A DNA stretch of 64,000 nt. Origin: an uncultured Christensenellaceae bacterium (GTDB lineage: Bacteria > Bacillota > Clostridia > Christensenellales > Borkfalkiaceae). Below are positions 22,817-31,521 of this stretch, piece by piece. Below the pieces are notes generated by a model. That model saw only the letters and a list, made by a program, of their open reading frames with translations. It searched no databases and was not told the origin of the DNA. Where the stretch lies: the NCBI GenBank assembly GCA_910589015.1, contig CAJUSA010000001.1, forward strand, positions 124,001 to 188,000, read 5' to 3'. Position 1 is the first letter of the stretch, and each line of letters opens with the position of its first letter. Both the position numbers and the translations under genes were made by a program.

Positions 22817-25462
22817 ATGACTAAGAACAAAAAGCTGACCGTCGTGGCAGGGCTTGCCACACTCGGTTTGTCGTGCGCCGTTATGGCGTCGGCGTTGGTG
22901 GCGCCGATCCGCGCGTTTGCCGCAGACGATTTTTCCGCTACGGCGGAAGGCGGCGCGGTTTTTCCGGGCGGCAAAGCGGAAAAAGACGTTTTAGACGCGC
23001 TTAACGCGAAGATCACGGAACTGAACGACGCCGTGAAAAGCGTCACCGCCGCGGGAAAGAGTCTGGAAACCGCCTATGCGGAAGGCGAGATCATCGCTTA
23101 TTCGGTCAGGAATGACGGCATCATCAATGCCGAAAATAAACGCAGCGGTTGGAAAATCTGGGACGACGTCGCGTTGCTCGATTTGAAGTATATGAACGCA
23201 GGCTACGGCGGCTGGGGCGATCAATACGTCGGTTGGCTCTCTTACGACGGCGGCGCGGATAAGGCATATATTATTACGGCGGAATTTGCAAACAATTATG
23301 CGAACAACGGCAAAAAACTCGGCACGGCGACGAGCGATATGTTCCGCGTCGACAATGCCGAAGGGGGGGGGTATACCACCTATCAGAACTTCTCGGGCGG
23401 TTACATGAAGTCGGTCGGCGGCAATGTGACGGAAGTCGCGGGGAAAAACATGACGGCGGAAGGGACGGAAGTTGCCGCCGATCCTGCGGCGTCGGGACAT
23501 GTCGGCGCGGCGAACGACGCGCTTGCAACCAACGTCGGCACGACGAGCAAGGCGCTCAATCAGGCGTTTGCGGACGCTTACAACCGCTATAAAGAGGAAG
23601 GTTACAACGTCGGTTATCCGTTCTCGGTGGTAAAAAAGGAAGAAGGGCACACCTGGCAGTACTTCCGCAACGGCGACAGCGTTTCCGACCCTTGGGGCGA
23701 CGGCAGCCGTAATCATTGGGCATATCTTTCCTACAATGCGGACGACGCGGCGGCTTACCTCATTACCGACGAATTTGCGCGTTTGGAAGAAACGAACGGC
23801 GATGCAAAGAAACTCGGCTCGCCTCTGGGCGACGCGTTCAAAGTCAACGGCAACCGCTATCAGAACTTCGAAAACGGATACATGAAAGCCGAGGGAACCG
23901 AACCGAAGAATACCAACGCGACCATGGTGCAGGGCAAGACCATGGGGCTTGACGGAACCGAAAGCGAAATCAGCATCGAAAACAATATCGGCGCGTTCGG
24001 TCCGACGGTAAAAGACGACCTCATTCCCGAAAAATATACGCGCGCCACGTTCAGCGCGGCGTTCAAAAACGCATATGCGGACAAAGTAAAATATTACGAG
24101 GACGAAACGCTGGCATCGGTTGCCAAGGTCGTTTACGAAAACGGCACGTTCGCGCAGACCTATACCGACAACAACGGCAAACAGCACCGCCTTGTGTATA
24201 ACAAGGATCAGGACGTGTTCTATTATCTTCGTCCCGCCGTGGCGGAAAAGGTGACGGCGGCGCTCGGCAGCCTCACCGCCGAACGCATTCAGGTGGCGGA
24301 AACAGACGAAACGAGCATTTACGCTTATCCCTTTGCAAACGGCTACATTAAACTCACGGTGAGCGAGCAGGCCAAGATCGAGGACGGGCAGGTGATCACC
24401 GTGATCAACGAGTATGCGGTCGCAACCGAGGGCGCCACGTTCGACGCGGATAAGAAATATTTCGCGACGACGAGTTTTTCCGATCAGATCACCCCGAACA
24501 TCGTTTCGCACAAGACGAACGGCGACAACGCAAGCGTCGATACGGCTTACTGGGCGAAGTGGGGCAAAGAACAGCCTTCCGACGAAGCGCTGGCGGCGGC
24601 GTTCAAAAAGGCCTACGACGACGCATTCGCGATCGGTTTCTCGTCAGGTACGCCTTCTCCCGAAGGGATCCTGTTCTGGAAGGCGGGTCAGTCGGGCGTC
24701 ATCAAGATCACGCTCAAAGGCGGCAACGGCAACGCGAATTTCTGGGGCGACAACACGATCATGCTCTATAACCCCATGGACGGCAAGGTTTATATTTCCA
24801 CGGGCGACATTGCAAACTGCTATGCGAACGAAGGCGCTTCGGGCAACGGCTGGGCGACGACGGAAATGAAAATCAACACCGTAACGGGTGTGATCGTGCA
24901 ACAGTTCGACATTATCGACCCCGTCGTCGATTCGCGCCCCGTGTACATGATCACGGCGGACGGCACCACGAGCAAGGTTTCGGGTACTTACGACTTCGAG
25001 GCGAACGAAAACGGCGGCGAGTGGGTGGATTATCTCACGCAGTTCGGCGGCAGTATTTCGTCGAAACCCGTCGTGCTCGACGCATATGAAAAGGGCGCGT
25101 CGGTCAGCATCGACTTCAAAAACTACGTCAACAACAACGACGGTTACACGCTCGGCTGGAATTTGGTTACCGAAAAAGGTTCGCTCGGCGCGAACGGCGT
25201 GTTCACGCTCGATAACATTCAGGAAAACACCGCGGTGACCGTGGAAGTGTGGAGCGCGTTCGATAAGCTCACGATCAACGTAACGCTTGCCGTGCAGGGC
25301 GGCGAGCCCGTCGGCCCCGGCGGCGACGATAAACCGCAACCCGAACCCGCAAAGAAAGGTTGCGCTTCCCAAGTCGGCGCAATGAGCGCGATCGCAGGAT
25401 GCTTTGCCTTGACGGCGGTCGGCGCGGCGGCTTTGGCAATCAAAAAGAGAAAGGAAAAATAA
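22817..25462 (+). CDS. Large secreted surface protein with LGFP-like repeats
   Basis: The 881-aa product has a signal peptide (cleavage after RAFA-ADD, near residue 35). At least four degenerate repeats of about 110-130 residues follow, each starting with a helix such as LNQAFADAYNRYKEEGYNVG and ending with a strand set such as KLGSPLGDAFKVNGNRYQNF..GYM; this ending resembles LGFP repeats, which bind cell-wall or glycan ligands. A beta-sandwich-like region (about 735-835) and a Gly/Pro linker lead to KKGCASQVGAMSAIAGCFAL, a hydrophobic segment and KKRKEK, a C-terminal membrane anchor. Lying between the importer and the hydrolases, it may bind mannan at the surface; that is inferred from context. 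Confidence 0.8.
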   Translation: MTKNKKLTVVAGLATLGLSCAVMASALVAPIRAFAADDFSATAEGGAVFPGGKAEKDVLDALNAKITELNDAVKSVTAAGKSLETAYAEGEIIAYSVRNDGIINAENKRSGWKIWDDVALLDLKYMNAGYGGWGDQYVGWLSYDGGADKAYIITAEFANNYANNGKKLGTATSDMFRVDNAEGGGYTTYQNFSGGYMKSVGGNVTEVAGKNMTAEGTEVAADPAASGHVGAANDALATNVGTTSKALNQAFADAYNRYKEEGYNVGYPFSVVKKEEGHTWQYFRNGDSVSDPWGDGSRNHWAYLSYNADDAAAYLITDEFARLEETNGDAKKLGSPLGDAFKVNGNRYQNFENGYMKAEGTEPKNTNATMVQGKTMGLDGTESEISIENNIGAFGPTVKDDLIPEKYTRATFSAAFKNAYADKVKYYEDETLASVAKVVYENGTFAQTYTDNNGKQHRLVYNKDQDVFYYLRPAVAEKVTAALGSLTAERIQVAETDETSIYAYPFANGYIKLTVSEQAKIEDGQVITVINEYAVATEGATFDADKKYFATTSFSDQITPNIVSHKTNGDNASVDTAYWAKWGKEQPSDEALAAAFKKAYDDAFAIGFSSGTPSPEGILFWKAGQSGVIKITLKGGNGNANFWGDNTIMLYNPMDGKVYISTGDIANCYANEGASGNGWATTEMKINTVTGVIVQQFDIIDPVVDSRPVYMITADGTTSKVSGTYDFEANENGGEWVDYLTQFGGSISSKPVVLDAYEKGASVSIDFKNYVNNNDGYTLGWNLVTEKGSLGANGVFTLDNIQENTAVTVEVWSAFDKLTINVTLAVQGGEPVGPGGDDKPQPEPAKKGCASQVGAMSAIAGCFALTAVGAAALAIKKRKEK

Positions 25463-25464
25463 TC

Positions 25465-26805
25465 ATGCATGCGGCAACAAACATTTCCGAGCGGAAGGGT
25501 TCACCTTCCGCTGCGGAACTCAACGGGAATTATTCTTACGCTCAAATGCGGCGGCTCGTTACGGAATTCGCGCAGACCATCGCGGACGAAAAAGTGCGCA
25601 CCATGTTTGAAAAGTGCTTTTTCTCTTCGCTGGATACGGCAGCCGAAACACTGTCGGACGGCAGTATCTTTATGCTGACGGGCGACATTCCCGCCATGTG
25701 GCTGCGCGATTCGTCGGTGCAGGTTACGGGTTACCTCCCTTATTGCGCAGTCGACGCCGACGTAAAAAAACTCATAAAAGGACTTCTGAAACGGCAGTTC
25801 TTCTACATTGCGCTCGATCCTTACGCGAACGCGTTCAACCGCGATCCCAACGGAAGAGGACATAAAGACGATCTGACGGATTACGACAGCCCGTGGGTGT
25901 GGGAACGCAAGTTCGAAATCGATTCGCTGTGCTATCCGCTTTGGCTGGCGCAGCAGTATACCGAAACGACGGGCGACTATTCGGTGTACGACGAGGGGTT
26001 CCGCACCGCGCTTGCGCGCATTCTCGACACCTTCGAAACCGAGCAGTTCCACACGGAAAAATCGCAGTATTATCATTCCCGTCCGCTCTATCCGCAGTTC
26101 CCGACGTTGCAGAACGGCGGCAAGGGCACGCCCGTCGGCTATACGGGGCTGATCTGGAACGGTTACCGCCCGAGCGACGACGTGTGCGATTACGGCTATC
26201 TCGTGCCCTCGAACATGTTTGCGACCGTCGTGCTCGGCTGGCTCGAACGCCATGTCGCCCAAACGGGCACGCAGCAAGAATCGGGGCGTATCGCGCGCAT
26301 CAATCGGCGCGTCAAGGAAGGGCTCGAAAAATTCGGCACGGACGAACACCCCGTATTCGGCAAAATCTATGTGTACGAAACCGACGGACTGGGGCATTGC
26401 AATCTTATGGACGACGCCAATGTGCCGAGCCTTTTGAGTCTGCCATATCTGGGCTATTGCACGAAGGACGACAAGATCTATCAGAACACGCGCCGCTTTA
26501 TTTTAAGCAAATATAACCCTTACTATTTCAGCGGCAAAGCGGCGAGCGGCGTGGGCAGTCCGCACACGCCTGACCGGTATATCTGGCATATCGGTATCGT
26601 CATGCAGCTGTTGACTTCATGCGACAGGGAAGAACGCAAGCGTTGTTTCGAAACGCTGGTTTCGACCGACGCCGACTGCCTTGTCATGCACGAAGGGTTT
26701 CATTGCGACGATCCGAAGGAATTCACGCGCCCCTGGTTCTGCTGGGCGAACACGCTGTTTGCCTTAGCGGTGGCGGAAATGAAAGCAGAGGGGGAAATAC
26801 AATGA
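25465..26805 (+). CDS. GH125 exo-alpha-1,6-mannosidase
   Basis: The 446-aa enzyme shows GH125 landmarks: DIPAMWLRDSSVQ (74-86), a Trp/Asp-rich core (DYDSPWVWERKFEIDSLCYP), IWNGYRPSDDVC, LMDDANVPSLLSLPYLGYC and the final TRPWFCWANTLFALAV. Characterised family members remove terminal alpha-1,6-linked mannose with inversion. There is no signal peptide, so it acts in the cytoplasm on imported oligosaccharides. The chosen ATG 25465 lies three bases after the stop of the surface protein; an earlier in-frame start would overlap that gene. The 3' end overlaps the GH76 gene as ATGA. Confidence 0.93.
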   Translation: MHAATNISERKGSPSAAELNGNYSYAQMRRLVTEFAQTIADEKVRTMFEKCFFSSLDTAAETLSDGSIFMLTGDIPAMWLRDSSVQVTGYLPYCAVDADVKKLIKGLLKRQFFYIALDPYANAFNRDPNGRGHKDDLTDYDSPWVWERKFEIDSLCYPLWLAQQYTETTGDYSVYDEGFRTALARILDTFETEQFHTEKSQYYHSRPLYPQFPTLQNGGKGTPVGYTGLIWNGYRPSDDVCDYGYLVPSNMFATVVLGWLERHVAQTGTQQESGRIARINRRVKEGLEKFGTDEHPVFGKIYVYETDGLGHCNLMDDANVPSLLSLPYLGYCTKDDKIYQNTRRFILSKYNPYYFSGKAASGVGSPHTPDRYIWHIGIVMQLLTSCDREERKRCFETLVSTDADCLVMHEGFHCDDPKEFTRPWFCWANTLFALAVAEMKAEGEIQ

Positions 26806-28022
26806 AAAAGACAGTTTGCATTGCGCTTTCCGCCGTCTGCGTGTTGGGTGCAGTCGGGTTGACAGGCTGCGGCAGCGATCCGTTTGCGGGATTTCATGAT
26901 AAAGCGAAGGAATACGCCGAACGCGCCGTTCTGCTCAACGAATCGGTGCGGGAAAAATACTGGGAACAGGAAGGGCGGTTCACCTTCCATTACTACCCCA
27001 ATTATACCGACGACGCGTCGGGCGATCTCAGCCCGGCATACGTTTGGCCGCATACCGAAACGGTTGCCGCAAACTGGCGGATCGCCACCCTTTCCGAGGG
27101 CGCGAAAAAGCAGGTTTCAACTTACTACACGGGCACGATCGAGGCGTTCGAGTATTACCGCGCCTTCCGCGAGGATTATCACGCCTACTGCGCTTCGCGC
27201 GCGGTCATGGAAGGGTTCGCGGCGGGGGATACCTATTACGACGACAATATCTGGATCAGCCGCGAGTTCCTGAACGCGTACGAAATTTTCGGCGCGCCAG
27301 AATATCTGACGACTTCGGGCGAGGTGGCGGAATTTGTGTGGAGCGGCTGGGCGAACGACGATCTGGGTGGGATCTATTGGTGCGAGCAGAAGAAAAATTC
27401 GCGCAATACCTGTTCCAACGCGCCCGCGTCGTTGCTTTTCGCCCGTTTATACGAGGCGACGGGCGAAGAAGTCTGGCTCGAACGCGCCGTGCGCGTGTAC
27501 GATTGGACGTACCGTACGCTGCGCGACCCTTCGGACAACGTCTACTGGGATAATATCGGCAACGAAGGCAATATTACCGACTGGAAGTTCACTTACAATA
27601 CGGGCAGCATGATTTCGGCGGGCGTCAGACTTTACGAAATCACGAAAGAGACAAAATATCTCGATCAGGCAAAGGCAAGCGCGCGCGGCGCCTACAACCA
27701 CTGGTTCAAAGACCGCGACGGGGATATTCAGATCACTTCGGATAACCCTTGGTTCAATGTGCTGTTGCTTGAATCGTGGACGGAACTGTACCCGCACGAT
27801 AAAGAAACGACGCTTCCCTACATCGAGGCGTACGAGCACAATCTCAACCGTGCTTACGGGTTCCTGCACGATAACCTGATGCCCTCGAACTGGGTAACGG
27901 GTTGGAAACGCGACGAGGCGGGCAATCCCGTGATCGAAAAGGCGAACGTTCTCGATATGGCGGCGAATGCCGAGAACTTCGGCACGCTTGCCTATTTCTA
28001 TCAGTATATCAAGGAGAATTAA
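26802..28022 (+). CDS. GH76 endo-alpha-1,6-mannanase, lipoprotein
   Basis: A 23-residue lipoprotein signal (MKKTVCIALSAVCVLGAVGL, then TGC) is followed by an all-helical (alpha/alpha)6 barrel. The paired catalytic Asp of GH76 is in GDTYYDDNIWISREFLNAYE (D147, D148); other family features are SNAPASLLFARLYEATGEE and WKFTYNTGSMISAGVRLYE. GH76 enzymes cut the alpha-1,6-mannan backbone of yeast walls or mycobacterial-type lipomannan. Anchored outside the membrane, it would feed the ABC importer. The start overlaps the GH125 stop by four bases. Confidence 0.92.
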   Translation: MKKTVCIALSAVCVLGAVGLTGCGSDPFAGFHDKAKEYAERAVLLNESVREKYWEQEGRFTFHYYPNYTDDASGDLSPAYVWPHTETVAANWRIATLSEGAKKQVSTYYTGTIEAFEYYRAFREDYHAYCASRAVMEGFAAGDTYYDDNIWISREFLNAYEIFGAPEYLTTSGEVAEFVWSGWANDDLGGIYWCEQKKNSRNTCSNAPASLLFARLYEATGEEVWLERAVRVYDWTYRTLRDPSDNVYWDNIGNEGNITDWKFTYNTGSMISAGVRLYEITKETKYLDQAKASARGAYNHWFKDRDGDIQITSDNPWFNVLLLESWTELYPHDKETTLPYIEAYEHNLNRAYGFLHDNLMPSNWVTGWKRDEAGNPVIEKANVLDMAANAENFGTLAYFYQYIKEN

Positions 28023-28023
28023 C

Positions 28024-29676
28024 ATGAAATTATTCCGAAAAGCGCTTGCGGTTACGATCGCGGCGGCGATCTCTTGCGTCTGTTTCGCCGCGTGCGGGCA
28101 GACGGGCGGCGGCGACGAAACGGTGTATTACACCGTGCAATTCGACTTAAACGGCGGCACCATGTCGCAGGATAGCACCGTTCGGGTGAAAGAGGGCGAA
28201 AGCATTACCCTGCCCGAGGCGCAAAAAGAAGAGCATACCTTCGACGGCTGGTATCAGGGCGACGCGCTTGTCGGCACAAGCGGGGGCGTTTACCTTCCCG
28301 AAGGCGACGTAACGCTGAAAGCGGAATGGTCGCAAGTCGCAGATTATGCCGCCGTCAACATGGAACGCGCGGTGGAATACGCCAAGCTCATTCAAAAAGA
28401 ATACTGGGATTCGCAGAGCAAACTATCCAAACTGACGCCTCAGGGCGGCGCGCCTTATCTGTGGCCGTATACCGAGCAGGTTTCCATGGTGAACGGAATT
28501 TTGCTCAATATGGAAAAATCAAATCCCGATTACAACGATTTTGCAACCTATCTCGAAGAACTCATCGTCGGTTTGCGTCACTACCGCATCAGAGAGGTGC
28601 GCGTGGGGACGGGGCAGTCCTGGAACAACGCCGCGCATTATATCGCCGCATTCGGCGAAACGGACGGCTCTGCAAACGCTTATGCGATCTATAATTCGGG
28701 CAGAAACGACAACGCGGTCGACGATTTGTCGGTCGGCATGAGCGGCGTCTTCTTCGACGACAATATCTGGGTAGCAAAGGAATTTTATTACGCCTATCTT
28801 AACCTCGGCAAAGTCGAATATCTCAACGAGGCGGTGAATATCGTCAACTGGATCGTCGGCGAGGGGTATGAAAGCACGAAAAACCTCAACGGCATTTACT
28901 GGAAATGGAGTGCGAAGTTCCTGTTCGAGGGCAGCGGCAGTCTGAACGACGACACGCACGCTTCGCTCAACGCCTGCTCTTCCGCACCCACGGCGATGAT
29001 GCTTGCCAAACTGCACCAAACGCTGAGTGCGACGGAACACGCGGCGAAATTCGGCGCGCTTGCAACCGATTATCTCAAAAAAGCGCAGAACATTTACGAA
29101 TTCTGTTACAGCATTCTCAGAAACACCACGAACGGTTGCCTGCGCGATAAGATCTTCCTGCGCGAAGGGTTCCAGAACATGAACAATCTGAACGATCAGA
29201 TTCAGATGTACGACGAGCAGATCCTGCCCTATAATACGGGAACGTACATGACGGCGGGCGCCGAACTTTACAAGATCGCCGTGGCGGCGAACCAGAACGC
29301 CGTTGCCAAAGTGTACAAATCGCGTAACGAAGAAGTTGCGGCAAAAGCCGATAAGCAGTTTGCCAACACGCAGGTCGTGCAAGGGCAGTATTCCTACAAC
29401 TCGAACAGTTGGTTTACGTCGTTTATCCTCGAAGGATTTATCGATCTGCACGAATCGGTCGATTGCAGCGTCTATATCGAGCATATGCGCAGCGCGCTCG
29501 ACTATGCCTGGAACAACAACCGCGCGGAAGATAAGCTCGTCTGTCCCGCCTGGATCGCGGGCTGGGGCGAATTCCACGACAACGGCATTTCCGAGGGCAA
29601 TCCGCGTCAGATCCTGCTGCAAGCGGCGAACGCACATTGTTACGCCATGCTGGCAAGATTCTACGCAGCAAATTAA
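28024..29676 (+). CDS. GH76 mannanase lipoprotein with InlB-type repeat
   Basis: After a lipoprotein signal (lipidated Cys24) residues about 36-102 form one InlB/Flg_new beta-grasp repeat (VQFDLNGGTMSQDSTVRVKE, HTFDGWYQGD, VTLKAEW). The rest is a GH76 barrel with catalytic pair in GVFFDDNIWVAKEFYYAY (D245, D246) and LPYNTGTYMTAGAELY. It differs enough from the GH76 before it (longer loops, the extra domain) to suggest a different cut preference, for example side-chain-decorated mannan. It is the last gene of the operon, starting one base after the preceding stop and followed by a strong terminator. Confidence 0.9.
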   Translation: MKLFRKALAVTIAAAISCVCFAACGQTGGGDETVYYTVQFDLNGGTMSQDSTVRVKEGESITLPEAQKEEHTFDGWYQGDALVGTSGGVYLPEGDVTLKAEWSQVADYAAVNMERAVEYAKLIQKEYWDSQSKLSKLTPQGGAPYLWPYTEQVSMVNGILLNMEKSNPDYNDFATYLEELIVGLRHYRIREVRVGTGQSWNNAAHYIAAFGETDGSANAYAIYNSGRNDNAVDDLSVGMSGVFFDDNIWVAKEFYYAYLNLGKVEYLNEAVNIVNWIVGEGYESTKNLNGIYWKWSAKFLFEGSGSLNDDTHASLNACSSAPTAMMLAKLHQTLSATEHAAKFGALATDYLKKAQNIYEFCYSILRNTTNGCLRDKIFLREGFQNMNNLNDQIQMYDEQILPYNTGTYMTAGAELYKIAVAANQNAVAKVYKSRNEEVAAKADKQFANTQVVQGQYSYNSNSWFTSFILEGFIDLHESVDCSVYIEHMRSALDYAWNNNRAEDKLVCPAWIAGWGEFHDNGISEGNPRQILLQAANAHCYAMLARFYAAN

Positions 29677-29706
29677 GCCTAAACTCTTTTCATTCCTTCC
29701 CCCTGT

Positions 29707-29743
29707 TCCGAACGGCGGTCGTTTCCGTCGTTCGGATTTTTTT
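29707..29743 (+). terminator. Terminator of the mannan operon
   Basis: TCCGAACGGCGG and CCGTCGTTCGGA form a 12-bp stem with one G-T pair, followed by seven T. Confidence 0.92.
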
Positions 29744-29745
29744 AT

Positions 29746-29774
29746 GCAAAAAAATCCCCGCGGCAACCGCGGGG
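29746..29774 (-). terminator. Terminator for the convergent minus-strand genes
   Basis: CCCCGCGG-CAA-CCGCGGGG is a perfect stem; on the minus strand it is followed by ATTTTTTT. It lies 10 bases past the stop of the gene at 29784. Confidence 0.9.
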
Positions 29775-29783
29775 CAAAGGGGT

Positions 29784-30170
29784 TTAGATTTCTTCGACGA
29801 TCTTCCAGCCCTCTGAGGATAGGGGCGTTCGGGCAAGAAAGCGTTCGGTAAGGTCGGCAAAAGCGGTCAGGGGAAGCCGCGTTCCGTATAACCGCGGTTG
29901 CGGATCGGTGCATTGTATCACCGCGTACACGCTGCCGTCGGCATGGTCATGGTCGGTTGCGCACAGCATGATCATGCCGTCCGTCGGCGCGCCGCTTTCG
30001 AGGAAAAATTCGGTTTTGCGGTCGAGCGTCAGCGCGTGCAGGGCGGCTGAAACTTCCTGCGGCGCAGGGTCGATAAGGACGCGGCTCTTGCCCGCGCCGT
30101 CTATTACCGTCAACTGAAACGCATAGGCGTTCAACGTTTTGATATAAAATTTTTCACGGTTCCGAAACAT
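29784..30170 (-). CDS. Hypothetical protein (128 aa)
   Basis: Not recognised. The sequence alternates strands and short helices (FYIKTLNAYAFQLTVIDGAG, GMIMLCATDHDHADGSVYAV, LTAFADLTERFLAR), with an acid/His cluster ATDHDHADG. It has no signal peptide or membrane segment. It starts five bases after the stop of the metallopeptidase-like gene and is probably in the same transcript; no clear ribosome site is seen before ATG 30170, so translational coupling is likely. Confidence 0.6.
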   Translation of the reverse strand: MFRNREKFYIKTLNAYAFQLTVIDGAGKSRVLIDPAPQEVSAALHALTLDRKTEFFLESGAPTDGMIMLCATDHDHADGSVYAVIQCTDPQPRLYGTRLPLTAFADLTERFLARTPLSSEGWKIVEEI

Positions 30171-30174
30171 ATTT

Positions 30175-31473
30175 TTATTTGCTGATATGCCAAAGGCTGA
30201 GCGACAGGGCGGGTAAGTTTGTGAAGCTTCCGCTTAAACGGAATGCCAACACATAGTTCCCCGCTCGGATCATGACCATATAGAGGTTGCCGTTGGGGGC
30301 GGCGTATAAAATGCCGCTGCCGTAATCGGTGTAGCCGATTCCCTGCGAGCTGCCGAGGGAAGTTTGCCGTCCGTGCCAGTATGTTCCGTTTTGCGGATCG
30401 ATGCTGCCGAAATAGGTTTCGGAAGGCGTTTCAGCATACTCGATTTCACGGAAGGATATCGGATCTTTCCCAAAGGATTGGTCGCGGACAATGCCGTTTC
30501 CGATGAGTTCGGAAAATTCCGTTAAATCTTTATAACCGATGGCAACCGCCTCGCCGACAACGGTTTCGGCGTTCAGATCGTTCACGAGTTTTCGATGGAC
30601 GGCGGCAGTGAGCGCTGTTTTCGTGTGTGTGTTCGTCTCTTCGTAGTTTTCAACGTATTCCGCAACCGTTGAGCCGTTCATTTCGGGATTGCGGTATAAA
30701 ATATCCAAAAACGCCACGTCGCTTTCCGAAAGGGAATGATAGCCCCTTACCGTATAACTCTGCATCACGGTATTCTTGGTTGCGGCGGAATTTTTATACG
30801 CGTCGCCCGCGCCGAGCAGGTGCATGAGTTCGTGCTTGAACGTCGTCATAAGATAACTTCCGTTCTGCGTGACTTCGGTCTTCATGGTGATGCCGAAATC
30901 GCCGAGTTCCGTGAAGTTGGCATAATAGCCGATATGCGCCAGCCCGAACACCTGACTGGTTTCCGTTACGGCAAGATTGTCGGATACGGACATTCTCACC
31001 GAGTATTTTTGCGCAAAGTCGCTTTCGGCAGGGGAATAGTTGATCGCAAACTTGTAATTGGGATTGATCACCGAGAAAACGTCGTTGAATTCTTCGACGC
31101 TGTCTTCTAATAACAGTTTGGCGTATTCGCCCGGTTCGTACGTCATGTTGAGCGTGATCGTTTCGCCCTGCGGGCAGGGCATGCGCGCGATTTTCCCGCT
31201 TTGCAATAAAAAGATTTTATCTGCGCCGCCGTAGAGATCCTTGAGCTTTTCGTACGCCTCGTCGGCATTCGGCAGCGTAAAATTTTCCGCCCAAGCAGGC
31301 GTTTCTTCCTCAACGGGGGGGGGTGCGGGCTCGGAAGGGATTTCGGGCGTGCCCGTCGGCGGATCTTGTTCGGTAGAACCGTCGGGAATCGACGCGCAGC
31401 CGAAACACGATAAGATGAGCGCGGCAGAAAAAACCGCCGCGCCAAAAAGTTTCGCAGCAAAGTTCTTTTTCAT
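30175..31473 (-). CDS. Zinc-metallopeptidase-like lipoprotein
   Basis: The lipoprotein signal ends in LSCFGC (Cys26), then a Pro/Glu-rich tether. The zincin signature is HELMHLLGAGD (214-224), matching HExxHxxGxxD of metzincin-like enzymes; a Met-turn candidate is NTVMQSYTV downstream. The remaining C-terminal 180 residues are beta-rich and end SLSLWHISK. It should be an extracellular, membrane-tethered peptidase, substrate unknown. The -10 box of its promoter lies only six bases before the ATG and there is no ribosome site, so the mRNA is probably leaderless. Confidence 0.85.
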   Translation of the reverse strand: MKKNFAAKLFGAAVFSAALILSCFGCASIPDGSTEQDPPTGTPEIPSEPAPPPVEEETPAWAENFTLPNADEAYEKLKDLYGGADKIFLLQSGKIARMPCPQGETITLNMTYEPGEYAKLLLEDSVEEFNDVFSVINPNYKFAINYSPAESDFAQKYSVRMSVSDNLAVTETSQVFGLAHIGYYANFTELGDFGITMKTEVTQNGSYLMTTFKHELMHLLGAGDAYKNSAATKNTVMQSYTVRGYHSLSESDVAFLDILYRNPEMNGSTVAEYVENYEETNTHTKTALTAAVHRKLVNDLNAETVVGEAVAIGYKDLTEFSELIGNGIVRDQSFGKDPISFREIEYAETPSETYFGSIDPQNGTYWHGRQTSLGSSQGIGYTDYGSGILYAAPNGNLYMVMIRAGNYVLAFRLSGSFTNLPALSLSLWHISK

Positions 31474-31479
31474 GGTTTT

Positions 31480-31508
31480 ATTTTATCACGCATCGGTCGG
31501 CGTGTCAA
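31480..31508 (-). promoter_or_regulatory. Promoter of the metallopeptidase-like gene (leaderless)
   Basis: Minus strand TTGACA (31508-31503), 17-base spacer, TAAAAT (31485-31480); ATG begins at 31473, where transcription should start. Confidence 0.8.
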
Positions 31509-31521
31509 GGCTTTGCAAAAG

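Noticed and set aside
22991..24511. 506-aa minus-strand open frame opposite the surface-protein gene
   Set aside because: It is an antisense shadow with Arg/His/Val-rich low-quality sequence, no ribosome site and no family motif, while the plus strand encodes a protein with signal peptide and repeats.
28519..29913. 464-aa minus-strand open frame opposite the second GH76 gene
   Set aside because: It runs antisense through an enzyme gene and two terminators; composition is typical of an antisense shadow in GC-rich codons.
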